From Bacteroidales bacterium (GTDB taxonomy: Bacteria > Bacteroidota > Bacteroidia > Bacteroidales > Paludibacteraceae), in the NCBI GenBank assembly GCA_900766775.1, contig CAAFXN010000119.1, positions 1 through 12,568 of the forward strand: DNA of 12,568 nucleotides. Reading direction: 5' to 3'. Each line of letters opens with the position of its first letter. Position 1 is the stretch's first letter. The position numbers and the translations under genes are program-made. The notes beneath the pieces were generated by a model that was given only the letters and a program-made list of their open reading frames with translations, had not been told where the DNA came from and searched no databases. Below, one piece after another: positions 1 through 6,311 of the stretch.

Positions 1-651
1 ACCTCCATCACCATTCCCAACTCTGTAAGAAGCATTGGAAACCATGCATTCTTTTCTTGCTACTCTCTCTCCTCCATCACCTTCCCCAACTCTGTAACAA
101 GCATTGGAAGCCATGCGTTCTTTGGTTGCTCCTCTCTCACCTCTGTTACCATCCCCAACTCCGTAACAAGCATCGGAGAATGTGCTTTTGAGTGTTGCCG
201 TTCTATTTCCTCAATGGTGGTAGAAAGTGGCAACACAGTGTATGATTCCCGTGATAACTGCAATGCCATTATTGAGACGGCGACCCATACGCTTATTGCA
301 GGTTGCCAATCAACTACTATTCCTAACTCTGTAACAAGCATTGGAACCGCTGCGTTCTGGTATTGTTCCACCCTCACCTCCATCATTATCCCCAACTCCG
401 TAAAAAGCATTGGATATGGTGCTTTCTCGGGTTGCTCCTCCCTCTCTTCTGTCACCATCCCCAACTCCGTAACCAGCATTGGGGAAAGGGCTTTTGAGAA
501 TTGCTCCTCCCTCACTTCCATCACCATCCCTAACTCCGTAACAAGCATTGAAGCCTATGCGTTCTTAAGTTGCTCATCCCTCACCTCTGTCACCATCCCC
601 AACTCCATAATAAGCATTGGAGAAAGGGCTTTTAGTGATTGTTCCTCCCTC
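1..651 (+). repeat. 69-bp tandem repeats encoding the LRR units
   Basis: Units begin at 1, 70 and 139, then after a 99-bp island at 307, 376, 445, 514 and 583, each exactly 69 bp. The segment around CCCAACTCCGTAACAAGC is nearly identical between units, so the repeat is conserved at DNA as well as protein level. This suggests recent duplication or ongoing recombination, so the unit count may vary between strains. Confidence 0.9.
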
Positions 652-1710
652 ACCGAAATCACCTGTTTAGCCCCTACGCCGCCTATTTGTGGTAGCAGTT
701 GTTTCGATAATGTGCCCCGCACGATCCCCCTTTATGTACCGGCAAAGGCGATAGTGGCATACAAAGCCGCGGAGGTTTGGAAGGAGTTTGATGTGCAGCC
801 GTTGCCCGGCGACTATTCTCCTGTGGATTTGGCTTCCCTCACCGTGGACGGCAAGGGGATAGAAGACTTTGACCCGAATGTGCTGACTTACGACATAGCG
901 TTGCCTGAAGGCACTGTGGTCATCCCGCAGATAGGTGCCACTGCCTACAACAAGAGTGCGCAGGTACTGCTCATCCAAGCCACCACATTACCAGGGCAGG
1001 CATCGGCAGTAGTCATCACGCCCGACTCCATACAGACCTACACGGTGCGTTTCACGCTCACCACCTCCTCTGATGCTACCCTCGCCGCGCTGCAATACGA
1101 CGGTGTCAGCGTGCCTGACTTCCGCCCCGACCAAATCACATACCGCGTTGTGCTGCCCTACAACACTGCGGACATACCCGTAGTGACTGCCGTTGCCACC
1201 CACGCCTCTGCGAAAGTGGTCATCGTACAGGCGGGCAGTCTGACGGGACAGGCATCCGTGGTAGTGGTGTCCGCCGACGGCAGCCAGACGAATATCTACA
1301 CCGTGCAGTTCAGCCTCGCGCCGTCCACCGACGCCACCCTCGCCTCGCTGACCTACGACGGCATGCTGGTGCCGTTCTTCGAGGCGGGCACGCTCCACTA
1401 TACCGTTGACCTGCCGAGCGAGACGGCAGCCGTGCCCGTAGTGGGTGCCGTTGCCAACGACCCCGATGCGCAGGTGAGCGTCACGCAAGCCGCCGCCCTG
1501 CCGGGCGAGGCAAGTGTAGAGGTGGTAGCCGCAGACGGCGTCACGCGGCAGACCTACACCGTCTATTTCAGCAAGAAGAGCACCCCGACAGGCGTTTCGG
1601 ACGGGCGTGAGACCGCCGAGCATGGTGCACAGAAAATCTTGCGGGACGGACAGGTGCTGATTATCCGCAACGAAGTAACCTACGACATGATGGGACAAAA
1701 GACCCTCTAA
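1..1710 (+). CDS. BspA-type leucine-rich-repeat surface protein, 5' truncated
   Basis: The frame is open from base 1, so the N-terminus with its export signal lies outside the window; the first internal ATG (214) is not the start. Seen: two blocks of 23-residue repeats of the form TSIxIPNSVTSIGxxAFxxCSSL (bases 1-207 and 307-651), the BspA-type LRR_5 pattern. A 33-residue island (208-306, around YDSRDNCNAIIETATHTLIAGC) separates them. A capping region with Cys pairs (ITCLAPTPPICGSSCF, then LYVPAKAIVAYKAAEVWKEF) follows. Then come three tandem domains of about 82-86 residues (from 826, 1072 and 1330), each opening with xATLAxLxYDG and closing with a YTVxFS strand, like the cadherin-like beta-sandwich family (PF12733). 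The tail (QKILRDGQVLIIRN, then YDMMGQKTL) resembles short C-terminal sorting tails of Bacteroidales secreted proteins; that is inferred, as is type IX secretion. Likely role: cell-surface adhesion or binding. Family call is secure, ligand unknown. Confidence 0.9.
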   Translation, partial: TSITIPNSVRSIGNHAFFSCYSLSSITFPNSVTSIGSHAFFGCSSLTSVTIPNSVTSIGECAFECCRSISSMVVESGNTVYDSRDNCNAIIETATHTLIAGCQSTTIPNSVTSIGTAAFWYCSTLTSIIIPNSVKSIGYGAFSGCSSLSSVTIPNSVTSIGERAFENCSSLTSITIPNSVTSIEAYAFLSCSSLTSVTIPNSIISIGERAFSDCSSLTEITCLAPTPPICGSSCFDNVPRTIPLYVPAKAIVAYKAAEVWKEFDVQPLPGDYSPVDLASLTVDGKGIEDFDPNVLTYDIALPEGTVVIPQIGATAYNKSAQVLLIQATTLPGQASAVVITPDSIQTYTVRFTLTTSSDATLAALQYDGVSVPDFRPDQITYRVVLPYNTADIPVVTAVATHASAKVVIVQAGSLTGQASVVVVSADGSQTNIYTVQFSLAPSTDATLASLTYDGMLVPFFEAGTLHYTVDLPSETAAVPVVGAVANDPDAQVSVTQAAALPGEASVEVVAADGVTRQTYTVYFSKKSTPTGVSDGRETAEHGAQKILRDGQVLIIRNEVTYDMMGQKTL

Positions 1711-1845
1711 ATCTCAGACCCTCTAAATCCCCCTTAAAGGGGGACTTTGAAGTACCAAGCCCGCTAAAAATCAAAGATTTTTCGGGGACCCCGGAAAGGG
1801 GACTTTGGAGTGCGGGAGTGGTGCAGCCAGGAGACTGCACCTCCA
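1711..1845. repeat. Cluster of short palindromes after the LRR gene
   Basis: Several inverted repeats lie side by side: CCCCCTT-A-AAGGGGG (1729-1743), AAAAATC-aaa-GATTTTT (1766-1782), CGGGG-a-CCCCG (1783-1793) and GGTGCAG/CTGCACC with an 8-nt loop (1820-1841). The phrase GACCCTCTAAATC occurs twice, at 1701-1713 and 1717-1729. The first copy contains the stop codon TAA (1708-1710), so the repeat begins inside the gene's last codons. No coding capacity is convincing. It looks like accumulated intergenic palindromic elements. Confidence 0.6.
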
Positions 1846-1907
1846 TGAATGCCCCGCAGGCCTTTATCCCCCGTAAGACCCTCTGAATCCGTCTAAGGAA
1901 ACTTATT

Positions 1908-1945
1908 GCACTCACCATCGAAGCCGCGAGGGTGAGTGCTTGTTT
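1908..1945 (+). terminator. Terminator-like hairpin
   Basis: GCACTCACC (1908-1916) and GGTGAGTGC (1931-1939) form a perfect 9-bp stem with a 14-nt loop, followed by the moderately T-rich TTGTTT. It is the best intrinsic-terminator candidate for transcription leaving the LRR gene, though it lies about 200 bp after the stop codon and the T-tract is weak. Confidence 0.4.
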
Positions 1946-2055
1946 GATGTACGGTCGGTCATCCCAATTAACGGCTAATTAACGATAATTACATGTTGAA
2001 CAAAAAATATCTGACCCATACTTGATTATATTTGTAGCCACCAAAACTGTTCTTG

Positions 2056-2087
2056 TTTGTTTTTGCAAACATTGTCGGGTATTTTTG
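2056..2087 (+). promoter_or_regulatory. Bacteroidota-type promoter with no gene directly after it
   Basis: TTTG at 2056-2059, a 20-bp gap, then TATTTTTG at 2080-2087 matches the Bacteroidota primary sigma pattern (TTTG, about 20 bp, TAnnTTTG). Transcription would start near 2094, over 500 bp before ddl, which has its own promoter at 2457-2487. The -7 box lies in the left arm of a hairpin (2079-2099). A second -7-like octamer, TATATTTG, at 2027-2034 lacks a correctly spaced upstream TTG. Confidence 0.4.
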
Positions 2088-2289
2088 TGCCAAAAATACG
2101 GAGTCCGTATCTAGGGAAAAGCACCATAACTCGGCGCCTCATTCGGCGCCTAAAAAGAAAATACTCGGCGCCTGCATTTTCTTTGTAACATAAAGAATAC
2201 CATATATGTTACACCATCTCCAAAGCGCCGACTCGGCGCCTCTAACTGCCACTTTGCCGTGTTTTTAGGCAAAACGCCGAAAATTCGGC
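2079..2289 (+). other. Run of seven hairpins; possible structured non-coding RNA
   Basis: Successive inverted repeats: GTATTTTTG/CAAAAATAC (2079-2099, 3-nt loop); ATACGGA/TCCGTAT (2096-2110), overlapping the first and so mutually exclusive with it; AAAGAAAAT/ATTTTCTTT (2154-2184); TGTAACATA/TATGTTACA (2184-2213); GCGCCGA/TCGGCGC (2225-2239); TTTGCC/GGCAAA (2253-2273); GCCGAA/TTCGGC (2276-2289). There is no good reading frame on either strand. With the promoter at 2056-2087 this could be a small RNA; it could equally be a pile-up of repeat elements. It matches no RNA family I can name. Confidence 0.35.
2131..2241. repeat. Four copies of TCGGCGCCT in the pre-ddl region
   Basis: The 9-mer TCGGCGCCT, itself containing the palindrome GGCGCC, occurs at 2131-2139, 2143-2151, 2165-2173 and 2233-2241. 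Three of the four are preceded by AC. The last is the right arm of the 2225-2239 palindrome. The surroundings are AT-rich, so the copies stand out. They could be protein-binding sites or repeat-element cores. Confidence 0.6.
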
Positions 2290-2456
2290 ACCCCCTTAAT
2301 ATATGAAAGCGTTCGATTCTCGGCAGTGGTCCGTTTCCGTCCATAAACCGTCCTTGTTCCGTATTTTTATCAGGGTCTGCCGTATGTGATGTTTCTTTCG
2401 CCTACGGACCTGCCGGCACCCCATCTGCGGGAAATGGGTATTTTTTCTCTTTTTTC

Positions 2457-2487
2457 TTGCATATCTCGAAAAAAAGCAGTAACTTTG
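2457..2487 (+). promoter_or_regulatory. Promoter of ddl
   Basis: TTG at 2457-2459, a 20-bp gap and TAACTTTG at 2480-2487 fit the Bacteroidota TTG - about 20 bp - TAnnTTTG pattern. A start near 2494 gives a leader of about 105 nt to the ATG at 2600. The leader has a small direct repeat (CGGTTTG, twice near 2530-2545) and no riboswitch that I recognise. Confidence 0.7.
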
Positions 2488-2599
2488 CCGCCAAATTTTC
2501 GTAATTGGTATAGTCTGCGTGGTTTTCTCGGTTTGTACGGTTTGCGGAACCGATGCAGATACCATGAACGATGCAAAATACACTACAAACGGAACAGCA

Positions 2600-3643
2600 A
2601 TGAAAAAGCATATAGCCATCATAGCGGGAGGAGACAGTTCGGAGCATGAAGTGTCGCTGCGCAGTGCCGCAGGACTTTATTCTTTCTTGGACAAAGAGCG
2701 GTACGAGGTACATATCGTTCGTGTGCGCGGACGGGAATGGATGGTGGAAGTAAGACCCACCCCGTCCCTCCCTACAGAGGGAGGGAGTGAGAGTGTGTTA
2801 GTGCCGATAGATAAGAATGATTTTTCCTATACTTATCAAGGCGAGAAGCGCACGTTCGATTATGCGTACATCACCATCCACGGCACGCCCGGGGAGAACG
2901 GTCGCCTGCAAGGGTACCTCGACATGATGGGGATTCCCTATTCGTGCTGCGGCGTGCTGGCGGCGGCGCTGACGTTCAACAAATACGCCTGCAACCACTA
3001 CCTGCAAGGTTTCGGCATTCGTATCGCGCCGAGCGTGTTGCTGCGCAGGGGTGAGGTACGTCCGACGGATGAGGAGATAGTGGAGAAAGTGGGTTTGCCG
3101 TGCTTCATCAAGAGCAACGTGGGCGGGTCGAGTTTCGGCTGCACGAAGGTGAAGACGCTTTCGGAGGTAGCGCCTGCCATCGAGCGCGCCTTCGAGGAGG
3201 GCGATGAGGTCATCTGCGAGGCGTTCATGCAAGGCACGGAGATAACCTGCGGCGTGTATAAGACGCGTGAGAAAGCGGTAGCGTTCCCCATCACGGAGGT
3301 GGTGACGAAGAACGAGTTTTTTGACTACGACGCGAAGTACAAAGGGGAGGTGGACGAGATAACGCCGGCGCGTATCCCCGACGCGGTGCGCGACGCGGTG
3401 CAGGCGCTGACGCTCCGGATATACGACATCCTCGGTTGCCACGGGATTATTCGGGTGGATTATATATTGACAAGTGGTCAACAGCCTACCTCGGCCCTCC
3501 CTGAAGGGAGGGAGTTGATGGAGATAAACCTGTTGGAGGTGAACACCACGCCGGGGATGACGGCGACGTCGTTCATCCCGCAGCAGGTGCGCGCCGCAGG
3601 GCTGAACATCGGCGAAGTGCTGAGCGAAATAATAGAAGGATAA
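2600..3643 (+). CDS. ddl: D-alanine--D-alanine ligase
   Basis: ATP-dependent ligase joining two D-alanines for the peptidoglycan precursor; cytoplasmic. The start at 2600 (347 aa) is chosen because MKKHIAIIAGGDSSEHEVSLRSA is the family N-terminus; in-frame ATGs at 2519 and 2564 would add an unrelated leader peptide. Seen: N-terminal nucleotide-binding-like segment (IAIIAGG, SSEHEVS, residues 5-19), HGTPGENG (94-101), ATP-grasp region with FIKSNVGGSSFGCTKV (169-184), and the metal-binding C-terminal motif LEVNTTPGMT (312-321). Odd: residues 52-65 (RPTPSLPTEGGSES) and about 295-306 (QPTSALPEGREL) are encoded by palindromic repeat elements and look like extra loops relative to the family. Motifs around them are intact, so the enzyme is probably active. 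It is followed by a repeat-filled spacer, then a polyprenyl synthase gene. Confidence 0.95.
   Translation: MKKHIAIIAGGDSSEHEVSLRSAAGLYSFLDKERYEVHIVRVRGREWMVEVRPTPSLPTEGGSESVLVPIDKNDFSYTYQGEKRTFDYAYITIHGTPGENGRLQGYLDMMGIPYSCCGVLAAALTFNKYACNHYLQGFGIRIAPSVLLRRGEVRPTDEEIVEKVGLPCFIKSNVGGSSFGCTKVKTLSEVAPAIERAFEEGDEVICEAFMQGTEITCGVYKTREKAVAFPITEVVTKNEFFDYDAKYKGEVDEITPARIPDAVRDAVQALTLRIYDILGCHGIIRVDYILTSGQQPTSALPEGRELMEINLLEVNTTPGMTATSFIPQQVRAAGLNIGEVLSEIIEG
2751..2790 (+). repeat. Palindromic element inserted in frame in ddl, copy 1
   Basis: Core stem CCCTCCCT (2766-2773), loop ACAG, AGGGAGGG (2778-2785). Over 40 bases, 34 match the intergenic copy at 4764-4803, including the leading TAAGACCC. Inside ddl the TAA is read out of frame (GTA AGA CCC), so the element is translated as RPTPSLPTEGGSE. 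Confidence 0.8.
3486..3517 (+). repeat. Palindromic element inserted in frame in ddl, copy 2
   Basis: Stem CCCTCCCT (3495-3502), two-base loop, AGGGAGGG (3505-3512), then AGTTG as in the reverse complement of the 4838-4876 copy. It is translated in the same element frame as copy 1 (PTSALPEGRE against PTPSLPTEGG). It lies between the strand IIRVDYIL and the motif EINLLEVNTTPGMT. Confidence 0.7.
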
Positions 3644-3646
3644 AGA

Positions 3647-3730
3647 AGCGCTACGCGCTGTATAGAAACTACGTGTAAGAAAGCCCTATCGGGCTGTAAA
3701 GAAAGTAAATGTACGAAAGCCCTACGGGCT
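3647..3730. repeat. Three related mini-hairpins after ddl
   Basis: AGCGC-TAC-GCGCT (3647-3659), AGCCC-TATC-GGGCT (3682-3695) and AGCCC-TAC-GGGCT (3718-3730). Each is preceded by GA or GAA and followed by GTA. The series begins within four bases of the ddl stop codon. They are too small and lack T-tracts to be strong terminators. Confidence 0.6.
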
Positions 3731-3731
3731 G

Positions 3732-3820
3732 TACACGGAGCGAAGCGGAGTTACTTACACGAAGTTACAATACACGAAGTTTCCTACACGGAGCGAAGCG
3801 GAGTTACTTACACGAAGTTA
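3732..3820 (+). repeat. 36-bp perfect direct repeat reaching the next start codon
   Basis: An identical 36-bp sequence (starting TACACGGAGCGAAGCGG, ending CACGAAGTTA) occupies 3732-3767 and 3785-3820, separated by 17 bp that include a further ACACGAAGTT. The second copy ends one base before the ATG at 3822, so the whole leader of the following gene is repeat-derived. No TAnnTTTG promoter is visible in this spacer. Confidence 0.85.
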
Positions 3821-3821
3821 T

Positions 3822-4766
3822 ATGATAGATTCCTACTTATCCCAATTAGATTGGTCGCGTGAGCCGCGGGGGTTGTATGCGCCGATTGCGTACACGCTGG
3901 CATCGGGGGGCAAACGTATCCGTCCGACGTTGGCACTCATCGCCTGCGAACTGTTCGGCGGAAAGGAAGAAGAGGTGGTGCCTGCCGCGCTGGCGCTGGA
4001 GGTGTTTCATAACTTCACCCTGCTGCACGATGATGTGATGGACAAGGCGTCGGTGCGCCGCGGACGACCGACCGTGCACGTGAAATGGGACGACAACACC
4101 GCCATCCTGTCGGGCGACCAGATGTTGATAGAGGCGTATAAGTTGCTGAGTAAGGTGCGGGAGGATAAGTTGCCGCGGGTGTTGCGCCTGTTCAACAAGA
4201 TGGCGACGGAGATATGCGAAGGGCAACAGTATGACGTGGATTTCGAGCGCAGAGACGATGTGTCGCTCAACGATTATATGATGATGATTCGGCTCAAGAC
4301 CTCTGTGTTGCTCGCCACCGCCTTGCAGATAGGTGCGTATATCGCCAATGCAACCGAGGCGCAGCAACAGGCGTTGTACGACTTCGGCATCCATATCGGG
4401 CTGGCGTTCCAGTTGCAGGACGACATCTTGGATGTGTATGGCGCCCCCGCCACTTTCGGCAAAGCCATCGGCGGCGATATCCTCTGCAACAAAAAGACCT
4501 ATATGCTCCTCACGGCGCTGCAACGGGCGGAGGGCGAGACGCGACAGGCGCTGCTGGGATGGATGGCAGATACTACGCACAGCGCCGCGGAGAAGATAGC
4601 CGCTGTAACCGACCTCTACACCCGACTGGGTGTGCGCGAGGTATGCGAGGGTGTGATGGCAGACCACACGCACGAAGCACTCCGACTGCTCGACACCCTC
4701 CCACAGAACAATGCCACCAACCACCTGCGCGCACTCGCGGAGAAACTGATGAAGAGGAAAGAATAA
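3822..4766 (+). CDS. trans-polyprenyl (geranyl/farnesyl/geranylgeranyl type) diphosphate synthase
   Basis: Condenses isopentenyl diphosphate with allylic diphosphates in isoprenoid synthesis; cytoplasmic. At 314 aa it is close to the usual family length. Seen: GGKRIRP (29-35), first Asp-rich motif DDVMD (70-74) followed by RRGRPTVH, the KT pair at 159-160, and second Asp-rich motif DDILD (200-204) in FQLQDDILD. The residue five before the first Asp-rich motif is Phe65; in this family a bulky residue there generally limits chain length, suggesting a C15-C20 rather than long-chain product (inferred). No in-frame start lies close upstream. There is no clear Shine-Dalgarno; the leader is a repeat copy. 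It may be cotranscribed with ddl, since no promoter is visible between them. Confidence 0.93.
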   Translation: MIDSYLSQLDWSREPRGLYAPIAYTLASGGKRIRPTLALIACELFGGKEEEVVPAALALEVFHNFTLLHDDVMDKASVRRGRPTVHVKWDDNTAILSGDQMLIEAYKLLSKVREDKLPRVLRLFNKMATEICEGQQYDVDFERRDDVSLNDYMMMIRLKTSVLLATALQIGAYIANATEAQQQALYDFGIHIGLAFQLQDDILDVYGAPATFGKAIGGDILCNKKTYMLLTALQRAEGETRQALLGWMADTTHSAAEKIAAVTDLYTRLGVREVCEGVMADHTHEALRLLDTLPQNNATNHLRALAEKLMKRKE

Positions 4767-4803
4767 GACCCTCCCCAGCCCTCCCTACAAAGGGAGGGGG
4801 TAA
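4764..4803 (+). repeat. Palindromic element, intergenic copy overlapping a stop codon
   Basis: Same family as the ddl insertions: TAAGACCC, stem CCCTCCCT (4779-4786), loop ACAA, AGGGAGGG (4791-4798). Its first three bases are the TAA stop of the polyprenyl synthase gene. Read in the frame used inside ddl it would give RPSPALPTKGGG, so the element is open in that frame. Confidence 0.8.
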
Positions 4804-4837
4804 ATAAAATTACTTTTGTCTAACTAAACTAATCTTC

Positions 4838-4876
4838 CAACTCCCTCCCTTGTAGGGAGGGTCGGGGAGAGTCCTA
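4838..4876 (-). repeat. Palindromic element, inverted intergenic copy
   Basis: Reverse-orientation copy: CCCTCCCT (4843-4850), loop TGT, AGGGAGGG (4854-4861), with the outer arm TCGGGGAGAGTC matching the GACYCTCCCC start of the family. With 4764-4803 it forms a large inverted repeat around an AT-rich spacer. The spacer holds a lone -7-like TACTTTTG (4811-4818) without a matching upstream TTG. Confidence 0.8.
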
Positions 4877-4892
4877 TTTATTAAAAACAATT

Positions 4893-5654
4893 ATGCCTTA
4901 CCGTCGATTACCCAACACAGACCAAGCGCGCCTGACCGCCCTGCAGATGGCAGTACAGCGTGCGAGCGAAGCCGACTTCACCGAGCAGGTCTTGCAGTAT
5001 AAGACCCTCAGTGAGGCACAGCGTTTCCTGATGCAGTTTGAGAACATCGTGATGCAGTACCACGAGAACTTCCGCACGAAGGTGTCTGCCAACAAGCAGT
5101 ATCGCAAGGTGGTGCAGAACGCGAGGATGTATATCTCCCACTTTATTCAGGTGCTTAACCTCGCTGTCATCCGCGGGGAGATAAAAGCCGAGCAGAAAGA
5201 ACTATACGGGCTTGACCCGAACAACCATATCGTGCCCGACCTGAGCAGCGAAGAAGACTTGCTGGTATGGGGAGAGAACATCATTCAAGGCGAGCAGAAA
5301 CGTACCTCGATGGGCGGTTTCGCGATATACAACCCCGCTATCGCCAAGGTGAAGGTGCACTATGACATCTTCAAAGACCACCAGATGAGCCACACGCTGC
5401 ACAAGAAGGCGACATCGCGCGTGATGGGCGACGTGGAGACCATGCGCAAACAGGCGGACGCTATCATACTGAATATATGGAATGAGGTGGAGAACTACTA
5501 CAAAGACCTGCTGCCCTACGACAAACTCTGTCACTGCAAGAACTACGGCGTGATTTATTACTACCGTCCGACAGAAAAAAAACTCTCTGCCGAGACCGAC
5601 AGAGAGATTATTCGTTTGCGCGAAAGTCAACCGACTATTGATTTCGACGGATGA
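4893..5654 (+). CDS. Conserved-looking protein of unknown function (DUF-type, mostly helical)
   Basis: 253 aa, starting MPYRRLPNTDQARLTAL. I do not recognise a named domain. There is no signal peptide or membrane segment, so it is probably cytoplasmic. The sequence is rich in charged and amphipathic helix-like stretches (residues about 20-110 and 155-205). The C-terminal part has a Cys/His/Tyr cluster (DKLCHCKNYGVIYYYRP), which could bind metal, but too few ligands are visible to claim it. The start follows AATT with no Shine-Dalgarno, normal here. Its end overlaps the convergent cyclo-ligase gene by 20 bp. Base composition matches the neighbours. It is a solid gene by length and codon pattern; function open. 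Confidence 0.85.
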   Translation: MPYRRLPNTDQARLTALQMAVQRASEADFTEQVLQYKTLSEAQRFLMQFENIVMQYHENFRTKVSANKQYRKVVQNARMYISHFIQVLNLAVIRGEIKAEQKELYGLDPNNHIVPDLSSEEDLLVWGENIIQGEQKRTSMGGFAIYNPAIAKVKVHYDIFKDHQMSHTLHKKATSRVMGDVETMRKQADAIILNIWNEVENYYKDLLPYDKLCHCKNYGVIYYYRPTEKKLSAETDREIIRLRESQPTIDFDG

Positions 5655-6261
5655 CCATCGTGGGGGTAACCACGCGGTCAAGCGCTTGGTCGTGAAGAAG
5701 TTGGGGAATGGCTTGGTGTTTCAGTTGGAAATCGTAACACACGCCAATCTTGCACGCTTTCTTGTGCTGTTTCAGGAATCGGTCGTAGTATCCTCCGCCC
5801 CTTCCGATACGGTGGCAATGGGTATCGAACACCACTCCGGGCACCAGAATCAAGTCAATCTTGCCGGTATAGGGCTCTCCCTGCGGTTCGGGCACACGCA
5901 TACGCCCGCGGTGCAACAATTCCTCGCCCTCGTACCGCTTCACCTCCATGTAACGGCGATGGGTAACGGGAAGCAGAAGAGTTTTAGTAGTATGGTATTT
6001 CTCTAACAGACCGCGTAAATCTACTTCATTATGAATAGGATAATAGAGCAAAACAGACTGCGCTTGTTGGAAGGTATGCATTTTTTCAATCATCTCGATG
6101 ATGGCGGCAGAGTCCTGCGCGATGGCTTCCTCGGGGTAGATACGACGGCGCTGCTCGTATATGGCACGTAAGGCTTTCTGCTGATTGCGCTTCCTATTCC
6201 ACGGGAACAACATCCTCAAATCGTGTAACTGGGATTCAAATAACATACGGACGTTAAACAT
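5635..6261 (-). CDS. 5-formyltetrahydrofolate cyclo-ligase
   Basis: ATP-dependent conversion of 5-formyl-THF to 5,10-methenyl-THF, returning the storage folate to the one-carbon pool; cytoplasmic. Seen: a basic N-terminal helix (RKRNQQKALRAIYEQRRR, 23-40), YYPIHNEVD (73-81), VPEPQG (123-128) and the family signature DLILVPGVVFDTHCHRIGRGGGYYDRF (136-162) that forms the ATP/folate site. At 208 aa it is slightly long. Family members usually begin near the basic helix, so Met6 or Met17 (6246 or 6213) are alternative starts. The promoter at 6280-6311 would start transcription near 6273, which allows the first ATG. Its 3' end overlaps the convergent gene by 20 bp. Confidence 0.93.
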   Translation of the reverse strand: MFNVRMLFESQLHDLRMLFPWNRKRNQQKALRAIYEQRRRIYPEEAIAQDSAAIIEMIEKMHTFQQAQSVLLYYPIHNEVDLRGLLEKYHTTKTLLLPVTHRRYMEVKRYEGEELLHRGRMRVPEPQGEPYTGKIDLILVPGVVFDTHCHRIGRGGGYYDRFLKQHKKACKIGVCYDFQLKHQAIPQLLHDQALDRVVTPTMVIRRNQ

Positions 6262-6279
6262 TAGTTCTTATTTCGGCTG

Positions 6280-6311
6280 CAAAATTACTAATTTACTTGC
6301 AAATATGCAAA
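6280..6311 (-). promoter_or_regulatory. Promoter of the cyclo-ligase gene
   Basis: On the minus strand: TTTG (6311-6308), a 20-bp gap, TAATTTTG (6287-6280). The predicted start near 6273 leaves a leader of only about 12 nt to the first ATG. It overlaps the plus-strand promoter at 6297-6327. Confidence 0.65.

Noticed and set aside
988..1698. Long antisense open frame opposite the LRR gene's beta-sandwich region
   Set aside because: Shadow of a GC-rich coding frame; protein is low-complexity in Arg/Gly/His with no domain, and the plus strand has clear tandem domains.
1661..1918. Minus-strand frame of 85 residues across the palindrome cluster
   Set aside because: Its sequence (SPFKGDLEGL and similar) is the translation of repeat elements, not a conserved protein.
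2027..2034. TATATTTG as a promoter -7 box
   Set aside because: The nearest TTG upstream (1996-1998) is 28 bp away and the next candidate is too close; the promoter at 2056-2087 is better.
2150..2344. Small minus-strand frame ending in KCRRRVFSF
   Set aside because: It is made up largely of the hairpins and TCGGCGCCT repeats; no promoter on that strand with correct spacing and no family resemblance.
2519..2599. Longer N-terminus for Ddl
   Set aside because: The 27 extra residues do not fit the family, which begins with MKKxIAIIAGG at 2600.
3732..3820. Possible CRISPR-like direct repeat
   Set aside because: Only two copies with a 17-bp gap that itself contains repeat sequence, and no cas genes.
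3846..4724. Antisense 292-residue open frame opposite the polyprenyl synthase
   Set aside because: The plus strand carries both Asp-rich motifs; the antisense product is His/Arg/Gln-rich and matches nothing.
4811..4818. TACTTTTG as a promoter -7 box for the unknown gene
   Set aside because: No TTG or TTTG about 20 bp upstream; that position lies in the palindromic element.
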